From Vulcanimicrobiota bacterium (GTDB lineage: Bacteria; Vulcanimicrobiota; Vulcanimicrobiia; Vulcanimicrobiales; Vulcanimicrobiaceae): a DNA stretch of 38,434 nt. Of the stretch, positions 10,636-18,020 are shown one piece after another; within the stretch, counting starts at the first letter, position 1, and each line of letters begins with the position of its first letter. Made by a program: the position numbers and the translations under genes. Under the pieces are notes generated by a model. It saw only the letters and a program-made list of their open reading frames with translations. It did no database searches and was not told the DNA's origin. The DNA lies in assembly GCA_019236975.1 (NCBI GenBank), contig JAFAHZ010000234.1:1-38434 (forward strand), in the 5' to 3' direction.

Positions 10636-11276
10636 GGCGACGGCGTCGGCGTTTCGCGACGGAAGCGGCGAAAATGAAACTGCGGACAGTGGTGCGTCTC
10701 GCAATAGTGTTGCGCGCGCCACTCGGTGCTGTGAATGAAGACCGTCAGGCGGTCGCCGAAGACGGCCAGCAGCGTGCAGATCGGCACCGCGATCGCACAC
10801 ATCGTCCACACGTGCACCCAAACCGGAACGCGAAAAGCGGCCGCCGTCGCGGTTGCGACCGTTCCGCCGAACCCAGGGATGACGCGCACCGCGAGTAAGA
10901 ATGCCGGCGAACCGACCGGAAACCGTTTCACCCAGGGCGGCAGACGAGCCAGGTACTCGTGAAGATCGAGGAGGTGCGACGCTCGCACGTTGATCCAGTA
11001 ACCGAGCATCGCCGCGAACACGAGCCCGATCGCGTTCACGATCGACCCTTCGACCGGCCCGAAGATGGCGCCGTCCATGATTGCCAGGGCGTCGGTCACC
11101 GAAAACGGCGCCGAGGCGACCAGGGCGAAGACCGCGATTGCCAGAGGAATCGCCATGAACCCGATCGTGCGAATTTCGTGCTCGACCCTCGGCTGGTACC
11201 GGATCACCAGGAAGGCCAACAGAAAGGATACGGCCAGCAGCCCCAAGGCGGCCGAACGCCGAACGACCCGGCTCAA
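10632..11276 (-). CDS. VTT-domain (TVP38/TMEM64/DedA-like) membrane protein
   Basis: A 214-residue integral membrane protein of the VTT superfamily, related to DedA and TVP38, proteins linked to lipid transport and membrane homeostasis. Visible parts: N-terminal helix (residues 9-26), a hydrophobic segment near 38-60, the re-entrant region GAIFGPVEGSIVNAIG, and the VRVIPGFGGTVATATAAAF segment in which the Arg-x-x-Pro-G motif is typical. Start is TTG 11276, only 6 bases from the divergent VKOR start; a later ATG would lose the first helix. First gene of the five-gene minus-strand run. Confidence 0.85.
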   Translation of the reverse strand: MSRVVRRSAALGLLAVSFLLAFLVIRYQPRVEHEIRTIGFMAIPLAIAVFALVASAPFSVTDALAIMDGAIFGPVEGSIVNAIGLVFAAMLGYWINVRASHLLDLHEYLARLPPWVKRFPVGSPAFLLAVRVIPGFGGTVATATAAAFRVPVWVHVWTMCAIAVPICTLLAVFGDRLTVFIHSTEWRAQHYCETHHCPQFHFRRFRRETPTPSP

Positions 11277-11282
11277 CCCGAG

Positions 11283-11702
11283 ATGGTCACGATACTGAGA
11301 ACGGCTATCACGTTGCTGTGCGGAGTTGGGCTCTACGCCTCGCTTTTCATGCTAAGGAAGTCCGTGCTGGCGGCGGCGGGCCGCCTCGAGGAGCCCAGCG
11401 TCGTCCAGTCACCGCGGGCGCGGCTGTACGGCGGCGTTCCGAACTCGGCGTGGGGCCTGGCGTACTATGCGGCACTGGCTGCGAGCGTCTGGTTTGCCTC
11501 GTCCAGAGCGGTCGAAATCGCCGTCTTGTGCGCCGTGGCGCTCGCCGCCGTCACGTCGGTCGTGCTCGCTTACTCGCTGCTCTTCGTCACCCGGCGTCCC
11601 TGTCCGTACTGCTGGACGGCACATGCGGTCAACTGGTCGCTCGCAGTCCTCACGCCCTGGTTATTCAAAACGAACATATTGAGTAACGTACGGTTCTTTT
11701 GA
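11283..11702 (+). CDS. VKOR-family membrane protein lacking the loop cysteines
   Basis: A 139-residue four-helix membrane protein like vitamin K epoxide reductase homologues, which in bacteria reoxidise DsbA-type oxidases using quinone. The active-site pair is present as RPCPYCW (Cys107, Cys110), and the GVPNSAWGLAYYAAL helix is typical. The periplasmic loop that normally carries a second cysteine pair reads EEPSVVQSPRARLYGG with none; the only other cysteines (13 and 83) lie in membrane helices. Shuttle activity toward a DsbA partner is therefore doubtful. ATG 11283 is needed to include the first helix. No fused thioredoxin domain and no DsbA gene nearby. Confidence 0.85.
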   Translation: MVTILRTAITLLCGVGLYASLFMLRKSVLAAAGRLEEPSVVQSPRARLYGGVPNSAWGLAYYAALAASVWFASSRAVEIAVLCAVALAAVTSVVLAYSLLFVTRRPCPYCWTAHAVNWSLAVLTPWLFKTNILSNVRFF

Positions 11703-11810
11703 TAAAATCGGCGTCTCCGTTGCGGCACGGCCAGGGTGGCCGAGACCGCCGGAGGCAGTAGCCGGGCCGTAGCGCCAGATTCTGCGTACCGGCGAAGAGC
11801 AGTAAAAACC
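11703..11810. other. hairpin-rich convergent intergenic stretch
   Basis: Between the VKOR stop and the minus-strand terminator lie several nested inverted repeats: ACGGCC (11727-11732) with GGCCGT (11765-11770) enclosing GGTGG (11735-11739)/CCGCC (11746-11750), then CGCC (11773-11776) with GGCG (11791-11794), then AGAGCAG (11796-11802) pairing with CTGCTCT (11839-11845) around the terminator hairpin. I could not match it to a tRNA, SRP RNA or a riboswitch I know. It may be a small structured RNA or only the 3' UTR of VKOR. Confidence 0.35.
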
Positions 11811-11838
11811 GAGAGGTAGTGCGAGTGCACTACCTCTC
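11806..11838 (-). terminator. intrinsic terminator of the secreted-protein gene
   Basis: A perfect 12-bp stem (11811-11822 with 11827-11838, 4-base loop) followed on the minus strand by GGTTTTTACT (T run about 11804-11808). It sits 10 bases past the stop of the minus-strand gene 11849-12430. On the plus strand there is no T run, so it probably acts in one direction only. Confidence 0.85.
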
Positions 11839-11848
11839 CTGCTCTCAA

Positions 11849-12430
11849 CTACATAGAGCTGCCGGTGTTGAAGCCGTAGACGGTCGCGAGATCGTGCATC
11901 GCTTGATTGAGGACGGCGTGATAGTCGGCGTCTTTTGCGACGCCGTATTTGGCATCGATGTCGGTCATCACCTGATCGTGAATACCGTGCGAGACGGCGC
12001 GGTCGAGCATCACTTCAACGCTGAAACCGTGACCGGTTTGTCCGGCGTCCCACAGCGCCTTGGAAAGCGCCTTGCCGTCTTTCGGATCGGGATTCGGCGT
12101 CGACGGCAAAGCGACGCCTTTGGCCTTGGCAATTTTGAGCGAATCGGATACCACGAACGGGAAAATCGTCACGAAGTTGGTGACTTTGTCGGCGCCGAAT
12201 TTCGCTTTCAGCGACGCGACTTCGGCGTCGGCTTTGTCGCCCGCCAGCGCTTTGACTAAGGTGACGGTTTGAAAATCGGACGGTCCGCCGCCGGCGATAA
12301 CCATCGATAACGTCACCGGCAGCGCCGGCGTTCCGGTATACACGCCCGGTCCCGAAAAGCGCGACGGTTGATCGACGACGTTGGGCAGCCACATGGCTGC
12401 GGCAATAAGTGCGGCAATAAATAATTTCAT
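11849..12430 (-). CDS. secreted protein of unknown function
   Basis: I do not recognise this 193-residue protein. A signal peptide is clear (KLFIAALIAAAMWLP, residues 2-16), with cleavage expected around residue 20. The mature part is soluble-looking with alternating Lys/Asp-rich helices and a central hydrophobic strand region (TNFVTIFPFVV). It has no cysteine, so no disulphides or lipid anchor. ATG 12430 was chosen because it starts the signal peptide. It lies 56 bases after the RpiB-like gene on the same strand and ends at a strong terminator, so the two may form a short transcript. Probably periplasmic or exported. Confidence 0.7.
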   Translation of the reverse strand: MKLFIAALIAAAMWLPNVVDQPSRFSGPGVYTGTPALPVTLSMVIAGGGPSDFQTVTLVKALAGDKADAEVASLKAKFGADKVTNFVTIFPFVVSDSLKIAKAKGVALPSTPNPDPKDGKALSKALWDAGQTGHGFSVEVMLDRAVSHGIHDQVMTDIDAKYGVAKDADYHAVLNQAMHDLATVYGFNTGSSM

Positions 12431-12486
12431 GCTCCAAGCCCTTTCTGCGAGGTCTTCCTCACAACGCGCGACCCCGGGGCTTGGAT

Positions 12487-12921
12487 TTAGGCGTTGCGAA
12501 TTGCGTCGATCATCGCCCGATATTCCGGATCGTGCGTCGGCCCGGTTGCAAACCACGCGCCAAGCATCTCCTCGGCGAGGGCGGGTGCGGTCGCCCGCAG
12601 CGACAGGCAGAGAACGTTCGCGTCGTTCCACTGACGCGCTCCGGCGGCGGTGGCGGCGTCGCCGCAAAGAGCCGCTCGCACGCCGGCAACTTTATTGGCG
12701 GCGATACTAACGCCGGTGCCGGTCCAGCAGCAGAGCACCCCGGAATCGGCCGATCCGCCGGCCACGAGGGCGCCCAACTCGCGCGCCACGTCCGTCCACG
12801 GCACGTCGCCGCCGGAATGAAGCGCGCCGAGTCGCGTTACCTCGTGCCCGTGGCGTCGCAGCCAGGCGTCCACCGCTTCGGGCAGCGCCCCCGGCATGTC
12901 GCTTCCTAGTGCCACGCGCAT
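12487..12921 (-). CDS. RpiB/LacA-LacB-like sugar-phosphate isomerase homologue, altered active site
   Basis: A 144-residue protein with the RpiB Rossmann-like fold. Family motifs: the N-terminal VALGSD strand-turn, the catalytic-cysteine loop LCCWTGTGVSIAANK (Cys65 in the position of the RpiB base), and NDANVLCLSLR. RpiB converts ribose 5-phosphate and ribulose 5-phosphate. Here the histidine that normally follows the first aspartate is Met9, the loop glycine after the cysteine is Trp66, and the histidine before NDAN is Trp98. A different sugar substrate, or loss of activity, is likely. ATG 12921 begins the first beta strand. Confidence 0.85.
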   Translation of the reverse strand: MRVALGSDMPGALPEAVDAWLRRHGHEVTRLGALHSGGDVPWTDVARELGALVAGGSADSGVLCCWTGTGVSIAANKVAGVRAALCGDAATAAGARQWNDANVLCLSLRATAPALAEEMLGAWFATGPTHDPEYRAMIDAIRNA

Positions 12922-12961
12922 GGGAAGGAGATTCGCGCCGCCGCGGGCGCATCCATCGGGC

Positions 12962-13528
12962 GTGAGCGCTCCTCGTTTGGCAGCGACCGTTATGCTCGCG
13001 CGTCCGGCGGTCGACGGAATAGAGGTATACATGGCGCGCCGCAGCGCGCGCAGCGGCTTCGCACCCGACGCGTACGCCTTTCCCGGCGGCGCGCTGGAAC
13101 CGCAGGACGGAGCGCCTCCCGCCGGTCTGCGCCATGCAGCCGTCCGCGAACTCTTCGAAGAAGCCGGCGTGCGGCTGGACGCCGAGGAGCTGTTCGCGTT
13201 TTCTCACTGGATTACGCCGCCGAGCGAACCGCGGCGTTACGACACGCACTTCTTCTTCGCGCCGGCACCGCTCGATCAAATCGCGCGCGCGGATGCATTC
13301 GAGATGCACGACGGCCTGTGGATCGCGCCGCGCGACGCGTTGCAACGGTATCGCGAGCGGCGGCTGCATCTCGTTTACCCGACGATCAAGCACCTCGAGC
13401 GCTTGTCCGCGTTTGCGAGCGTCGACGAAATCGTGGCGTTCGTCCGCGAAAAAACGATCCATACGATTTGCCCGGCGCCGGCAGGCGACACGTTCGAGAT
13501 CCCGGCCGGGCTGGAGGATGCGTGGTAA
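12962..13528 (+). CDS. Nudix hydrolase
   Basis: About 188 residues. Nudix enzymes hydrolyse nucleoside-diphosphate-linked compounds, including CoA esters, with Mg2+. The Nudix box is GGALEPQD... to AVRELFEEAGV, with the REXXEE core intact and a short insertion (GAPPAGLRH) after the first glycine motif, as in CoA-type or NUDT19-like members. AYAFPGGAL precedes it. The start is uncertain: GTG 12962 is favoured because the open frame further left (ATG 12896) overlaps the divergent RpiB-like gene. It overlaps the next gene by 7 bases; the SD of that gene (GGAGG 13513-13517) is inside this one. Confidence 0.9.
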   Translation: MSAPRLAATVMLARPAVDGIEVYMARRSARSGFAPDAYAFPGGALEPQDGAPPAGLRHAAVRELFEEAGVRLDAEELFAFSHWITPPSEPRRYDTHFFFAPAPLDQIARADAFEMHDGLWIAPRDALQRYRERRLHLVYPTIKHLERLSAFASVDEIVAFVREKTIHTICPAPAGDTFEIPAGLEDAW

Positions 13529-14439
13529 CGCTCGTCCGCGCACCCAACCCGTCCGCGATGACGCTGACCGGAACGAACTCCTACGTCGTGGATTGCGGTG
13601 CCGGACAAGCCCTCGTCATCGATCCCGGACCTCCCATCGACGCGCACGTGAACGCGTTGATCGAAACTGCGAAAGCGAAAGATCTGCACGTCGCCGCAAT
13701 CGCGCTGACGCACGGACATCCCGATCACGCGCCCGCCGCGCGCCCGCTCGCCAACGCGACCGGCGCACCCGTTTACGCGCACCCCGGCAGCTCCGTCAAG
13801 CACGACCGCGATCTGGCGCTCGAAGGCCATCTGCGCGTCGGCGATCTTGCGTTTGGCGTCATCGACGCTCCCGGCCACACCTTCGATCACGTCGTCTTTT
13901 ACTTGCCGCCCGAACGCGCGCTCTTCACCGGCGACGTCATCCTCGGTGAAGGAACCGTCGTCATCGCTCCGCCGGGCGGAGCCATGCGCCCCTACCAGCA
14001 CACACTGCAACGGCTCGAAGACGAGTTCGGCGAGGCGCGGACGATCTACGGCGGGCACGGGCCGGTCGTCGAGGACGCGCAAGCGAAGATCCGCGAATAC
14101 ATCGAGCATCGCCGCGCGCGCGAGCGCGAACTGCTCGCAGCGCTCGCCGAAGGCGAGCAGACGATACCCGAGCTCGTGCTGCGTATCTACGGCGAGAATC
14201 GACCGGTACTCTGGCCTGCGATGGCGCGGCAGATGCTCGCCTATCTCATCGCGCTGGAAGGCGAGCATCGCGTCGCGTCGCGACGCCTGGATCGCGCGAT
14301 GACCGACCGCGAACGCTGGATTCTCAACCCGCCGCTCGAGCAAATCGTCGGCCCGGAGCAAGCCGAGGTCATCGCCGCCGAACTCGGCTCGATGCTGTAT
14401 CTGGACGCGCTCATCGCTTACCGTGCGATCGATTTGTAG
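13522..14439 (+). CDS. metallo-beta-lactamase fold hydrolase (LACTB2-like)
   Basis: A 305-residue MBL-fold protein. Zn-binding motif ALTHGHPDHA (His64, His66, Asp68, His69), then DAPGHTFDHV, LFTGDVILGEG and IYGGHGPVVED complete the active site. A winged-helix segment (about residues 195-255) matches the C-terminal domain of LACTB2-type proteins, followed by about 40 extra residues of unknown role. Members include RNases, glyoxalase II-like and thioesterase-like enzymes; pairing with a CoA-type Nudix hydrolase suggests acyl-CoA or nucleotide chemistry, by inference only. Start GTG 13522 has a GGAGG 4 bases upstream. Its tail overlaps the convergent permease stop by 22 bases. Confidence 0.92.
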   Translation: MVTLVRAPNPSAMTLTGTNSYVVDCGAGQALVIDPGPPIDAHVNALIETAKAKDLHVAAIALTHGHPDHAPAARPLANATGAPVYAHPGSSVKHDRDLALEGHLRVGDLAFGVIDAPGHTFDHVVFYLPPERALFTGDVILGEGTVVIAPPGGAMRPYQHTLQRLEDEFGEARTIYGGHGPVVEDAQAKIREYIEHRRARERELLAALAEGEQTIPELVLRIYGENRPVLWPAMARQMLAYLIALEGEHRVASRRLDRAMTDRERWILNPPLEQIVGPEQAEVIAAELGSMLYLDALIAYRAIDL

Positions 14440-15932
14440 AGCGCTCCGCCGCCTGCGATGACGGCCATCACGAGCAGCGTGATCCAACCGTAGTTGAAAA
14501 CCGCGCGTCCGCTCGTCAGCGCGCTCGGCCAGACGATGTCGAGCAGCATGAGCAGCAAATAGATCGCACCGGCGACGGTCACCGGAACGCCCCAGCGGCC
14601 CAGCGTAAAGACGCCGCTCGGTTTCCAGCCGCGGCGGCGCGCGACGAGCGCGCCCAACACCGTCAGAAAAAACGCCAAGTAGATACCGGACGTCGCAAAC
14701 GATACGAGCGCATAGAGGGCGTTGACGTTGGCGGGATAGTCGAACCAGAGCACGTGCACGGGTTTGCTGGGATTGATCAGCACGAGCAGCAGAAAGAGAA
14801 ACGGAACGACCGTACCGACCAAGATCGCGTTAACGGGTGTGTGATGGCGAGGCGAAATGCTCGCGATGGCGGCGCTAGCCGGAAGCGTTCCGTCGCGCGC
14901 CAGCGCAAACGCAACCCGCGCTCCCGCGCCTTGAACGGCCGTTCCGCAGCTGAAGAACGCGACGACGACCATGACTAAGAACGTATCCTGCAGCCACGCC
15001 GGCAGCGTCCCCAACACCGTATTGATGCCGCCGTTGACGACACCGGCGATGCCGGCAGGCGGCGTCGCCAGCAGCAGACCGAGTACGAGCACGAACGAAG
15101 CGATTCCGCCATAAAGCAGCGCGTTGCGCATCGCTTTGGGCACCTGCCGCTGGGCGTCGATCGTCTCTTCCGAAATGTCGCCAGCCGACTCGAAGCCGTA
15201 AAAGATGTAGACGTTGGCGAGGATCGCAACCAGTCCGGCGGCCGCCCAGCTTCCGCCGAAGTCCAGTCCCATCGGATTGCTTTTCGCGATTTCGACGCCT
15301 TGGGTACTCAGCAGAAAGCCGAATCCTCGGTGGAAACCGGCGAATGCGAGCGCCGCAAACACGCCGAACGTCCCGATCGTTTCGACGTAGACGCCGTAGC
15401 GCGCGACGCGGCCCATGATCTTCGCGCCGACTGAGTTGAGGATCCCCGATAAGACGATCGTTGCGCCGGCGATGACGAAGATCGTCGCGTGGTCGTCGGG
15501 TTTGAGATGCGTACGGAAGAGCGTGTTCGAGAGCGCGCAGACGTACGTCACGACCCCGGAATCGACCGATGCAACCGTCGCCAGCAGCGCGAATCCGTAA
15601 ATCCAGCCGATGAACCAGCCGAAGGTCGGCCCGACGTTGTACTTCCCGTATTGGTAGAGCGCGCCGGAAAGCGGATACTCGCTGGCCAGCTCGCCGAAGA
15701 CGAGCGCGACGAGCGTCATGCACCCGACGACGACCGGAATCGTCCAGATATAGCGTGGACCGCCCGTTCCAAGTCCGAGCGTGTAGAGCGAGTAGATGCC
15801 GACCATCGGGCTGAGATAACTGAACGCGACGGCAAAGTTGTCGAAGAGCGACAGCACTCTCGACAGCTGCTGCTTGTAGCCCAGTGCGGCGAGGCGATCG
15901 TCCTCCGGCGATCCGTTCGCGATGATGCTAAT
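14418..15932 (-). CDS. APC-superfamily amino acid permease, start uncertain
   Basis: About 500 residues and about 12 membrane helices. The start region LAALGYKQQLSRVLSLFDNF followed by FAVAFSYLSPMVGIYSL is typical of amino acid/polyamine/organocation permeases, as are EYPLSGALYQYGKY, FYGFESAGDISEET and the GAGARVAFALARDG loop. Substrate cannot be read off. The conserved N-terminus reaches back to the stop of the upstream gene, but the frame has no ATG, GTG or TTG there; the coordinates assume ATT 15932, which shares one base with the upstream TAG. TTG 15989, 62 bases inside the upstream gene, is the nearest conventional alternative. Confidence 0.9.
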   Translation of the reverse strand: MSIIANGSPEDDRLAALGYKQQLSRVLSLFDNFAVAFSYLSPMVGIYSLYTLGLGTGGPRYIWTIPVVVGCMTLVALVFGELASEYPLSGALYQYGKYNVGPTFGWFIGWIYGFALLATVASVDSGVVTYVCALSNTLFRTHLKPDDHATIFVIAGATIVLSGILNSVGAKIMGRVARYGVYVETIGTFGVFAALAFAGFHRGFGFLLSTQGVEIAKSNPMGLDFGGSWAAAGLVAILANVYIFYGFESAGDISEETIDAQRQVPKAMRNALLYGGIASFVLVLGLLLATPPAGIAGVVNGGINTVLGTLPAWLQDTFLVMVVVAFFSCGTAVQGAGARVAFALARDGTLPASAAIASISPRHHTPVNAILVGTVVPFLFLLLVLINPSKPVHVLWFDYPANVNALYALVSFATSGIYLAFFLTVLGALVARRRGWKPSGVFTLGRWGVPVTVAGAIYLLLMLLDIVWPSALTSGRAVFNYGWITLLVMAVIAGGGALYKSIAR

Positions 15933-16377
15933 GTAAGGCCCAAGCCCAGGCGACGATTCGCCAACCCGGCGCCGACCGTTTGAGGACAAACGTCCAGACG
16001 TTGTCCTTCTGCACCATCGGCTTACCGTGCTCTTTATAAGCAAAGTCGGCGGGCACGACGACGTACGCCACGTTTCCGGTAACGTTGTCTTGCCAAGGCT
16101 TGCCCAGCGTCAGCGCCGGCGACGTATCGTCGCTGTGCTTCATATCCGCCGCAAACGCTTTCGCCCAATCGGCGCACGACGTCCACGTGTGCGGCGCAAA
16201 GTCGTCGACGATGGCCGTTTGTGGCGCGCACGCGGCAATCGAGCTCGCCATATTGCCGGTGTTAAGGCCGTCGACGAACTGACGGACCGCTGCGAGCGGA
16301 TCGGAGGCGGCCGGTGCCCGGCTTCCGGCAGCAATCGCTAAACCGACCGCGAACAGGCACGAAACCATGCGTTTCAT
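15928..16377 (-). CDS. secreted SnoaL/NTF2-like protein
   Basis: A 149-residue exported protein. Signal peptide about residues 1-24 (VSCLFAVGLAIAAGSRAPAA). The mature region looks like a SnoaL/DUF4440 cone fold: AAVRQFVDGLNTGN helix, SSIAACAPQTAIVDDFAPH, then strands ending VWTFVLKRSAPGWRIVAWAWA, which is the characteristic C-terminal strand. Cys49 and Cys67 (approximate) may pair. These folds bind small ligands or act as isomerases; no catalytic assignment. The permease follows without a gap, implying coupled translation. Confidence 0.75.
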   Translation of the reverse strand: MKRMVSCLFAVGLAIAAGSRAPAASDPLAAVRQFVDGLNTGNMASSIAACAPQTAIVDDFAPHTWTSCADWAKAFAADMKHSDDTSPALTLGKPWQDNVTGNVAYVVVPADFAYKEHGKPMVQKDNVWTFVLKRSAPGWRIVAWAWALH

Positions 16378-16402
16378 ACCGTCGAGCTACGCGAAGCGGC
16401 CG

Positions 16403-17011
16403 ATGCGTCCCTGGATTGCGGCCGCTTTGGTTTGCCTAGCGCTCACCGCGTGCGGAGGGCGTCTTCTCCCCAGTGCTCCGACCGGCGCTGCGTGGGACGC
16501 GCTTCCCAACGCGTGCTACGTCACGACCATCGCGCCGAAAACCGTGAAAGCGCGGATCACGTTTTACGGCTGGCCCGACAACACGCCGCCCGGTAACGCC
16601 ATTGCGCATCCGGTCATCCATCAAGTCGCCGGCGGTGACGGGACGTATTGCAATCCGACGACCTTTGCAACCGAGAACGCGAACAACAAACGCATCCCGT
16701 ATGGAACGAAGATCTACGTTTCGTATATGAAGCAGTACTTCATCCGGGAAGATCAGTGCGCGCCGTCGGGACCGTCGAGCGGCAGCGGCAGCAACGGATG
16801 TACCAAGCTCTGGTTCGATCTGTGGATCGGCGGGAACGCGCATTCCAACTTCGACGACGTCATCGATTGCGAGATCGCGCTCACGAAGAGTACCGACGTT
16901 TCGGTCGTCCTCGATCCCGGCCCCGACTTGCCGGTGGCTAATTCCGGGCCGATCTATCGCAACTCGCCCACACCAAAGGGCACCTGCGACGGAAAGCCAT
17001 CGCCGGTCTAG
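16403..17011 (+). CDS. cysteine-rich lipoprotein, possible double-psi beta-barrel (barwin/RlpA-like)
   Basis: About 202 residues. ATG 16403 begins a lipoprotein signal with lipobox LTAC (PWIAAALVCLALTACGG); an earlier in-frame ATG at 16367 overlaps the divergent gene. The mature domain has ITFYGWPDN, GGDGTYCNPTTFATE, RIPYGTKIYV, QYFIREDQC, KLWFDLWIGG and VIDCEIAL. This pattern (small strand, GTxxxP.TFA, PxGTxIYV, EDxC, DLWxG) resembles secreted barwin-like proteins I associate with fungi and actinomycetes. Six mature cysteines suggest three disulphides. The function may be cell-wall or glycan binding; that is inference. Convergent with the MDR gene, overlapping it by 4 bases. Confidence 0.7.
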   Translation: MRPWIAAALVCLALTACGGRLLPSAPTGAAWDALPNACYVTTIAPKTVKARITFYGWPDNTPPGNAIAHPVIHQVAGGDGTYCNPTTFATENANNKRIPYGTKIYVSYMKQYFIREDQCAPSGPSSGSGSNGCTKLWFDLWIGGNAHSNFDDVIDCEIALTKSTDVSVVLDPGPDLPVANSGPIYRNSPTPKGTCDGKPSPV

Positions 17012-18012
17012 TCGATTTTGAGGACGATTTTGCCGAACTGAGCGGCTTCGTCCATGCGGGTTGCGGCGGCAACCGCGTCGGATAGCGGAAACACCTTGTC
17101 GATGGCCGGTCGTAGCTTGCCGTCGTCAAACAATGCGAGCATCGCTTCGAAATCTTGCGGACTGCCCATCGACGTCCCCACGATCGTGAGGTGCTTCCAA
17201 AAGACGTCGAACGGGCGAATCGTCGCGTCGCCCGTCGTGGCGCCGTAGATTGCGACGCGTCCCCCCGGCCGTACGGCACCGATTGCTTTTACCAGCGTAT
17301 CGCCTCCCGTCGAATCGATGACGAGATCGACGGGACCTTCCGAGCGCACCTGCTTGTGCCAATCCGGCGTCGTTTTGTAGTTGTACGCGGCGTCCGCACC
17401 GAGTTCGCGCGCGCGCGCGAGTTTCTCGTCGCTGCCGGACGTGACGATCGCGCGCGCACCGGCGTGCTTTGCGAAGAGCAACACGAACGTTTGCACGCCG
17501 CCGCCGACGCCGGTAATCAGCACGGTTTCGCCGGCCTTGAGCGCGCCGCGAGTAAACGTGGCGCGATAGGCCGTCAAACCGGCTAGGGGAATCGCCGCCG
17601 CCTCTTCCCACGACAAGGCTTTGGGTTTCGGATAGACGTTTTTCGCGGGGACGGCGACGTACTGCGCAAACGTGCCGTCGCGCGGCATTCCGAGGAGGCT
17701 GCTGTTCTTGGCGTCCCACACGTGCGGGTCGTCGCCCCAATCGAGCATCGGATCGATGACGACGTCGTCGCCGAGCGCAACCGACGTCACGCTATCGCCA
17801 AGTGCGGTGATATCTCCGGCGCCGTCGGATCCCAGAATGCGCGGCAGCGCGATTCCCGGATACTTCCCTTGCGTGATAAAGACGTCGCGATGGTTGAAAG
17901 CCGCGGCGCGCACGCGTACCAGCACCTCACCGGCTGCGGGCTGGGGGACGGGCACCTCGTCGATCCGGAGATTTTGCGGTCCGCCGATTTCGTGCAGGCG
18001 AACCGCGCGCAT
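17008..18012 (-). CDS. MDR-family zinc-type alcohol dehydrogenase/quinone oxidoreductase
   Basis: A 334-residue medium-chain dehydrogenase/reductase. Start motif MRAVRLHEIGGPQNLRI, GroES-like domain with AAAFNHRDVFITQGKYPG and PRILGSDGAGDI, then the NAD(P)-binding Rossmann domain with VLITGVGGGVQTFVLLFAK and GADAAYNYKT. The cysteines of the structural zinc lobe are missing in the segment after VIDPMLDWG, as in YogA/quinone-oxidoreductase-like members. Substrate unknown. ATG 18012 or GTG 18024 (overlapping the receptor stop as GTGA) are possible starts. It follows the TonB receptor gene directly and so is likely in its operon. Confidence 0.92.
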   Translation of the reverse strand: MRAVRLHEIGGPQNLRIDEVPVPQPAAGEVLVRVRAAAFNHRDVFITQGKYPGIALPRILGSDGAGDITALGDSVTSVALGDDVVIDPMLDWGDDPHVWDAKNSSLLGMPRDGTFAQYVAVPAKNVYPKPKALSWEEAAAIPLAGLTAYRATFTRGALKAGETVLITGVGGGVQTFVLLFAKHAGARAIVTSGSDEKLARARELGADAAYNYKTTPDWHKQVRSEGPVDLVIDSTGGDTLVKAIGAVRPGGRVAIYGATTGDATIRPFDVFWKHLTIVGTSMGSPQDFEAMLALFDDGKLRPAIDKVFPLSDAVAAATRMDEAAQFGKIVLKID

Positions 18013-18020
18013 CGTCGTCG

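Noticed and set aside
11724-11800. tRNA or SRP RNA between VKOR and the secreted-protein gene
   Set aside because: GGTGGCCGAG looks like a Leu tRNA D-arm, but no acceptor stem, anticodon arm or T-arm follows, and the SRP core motif is absent.
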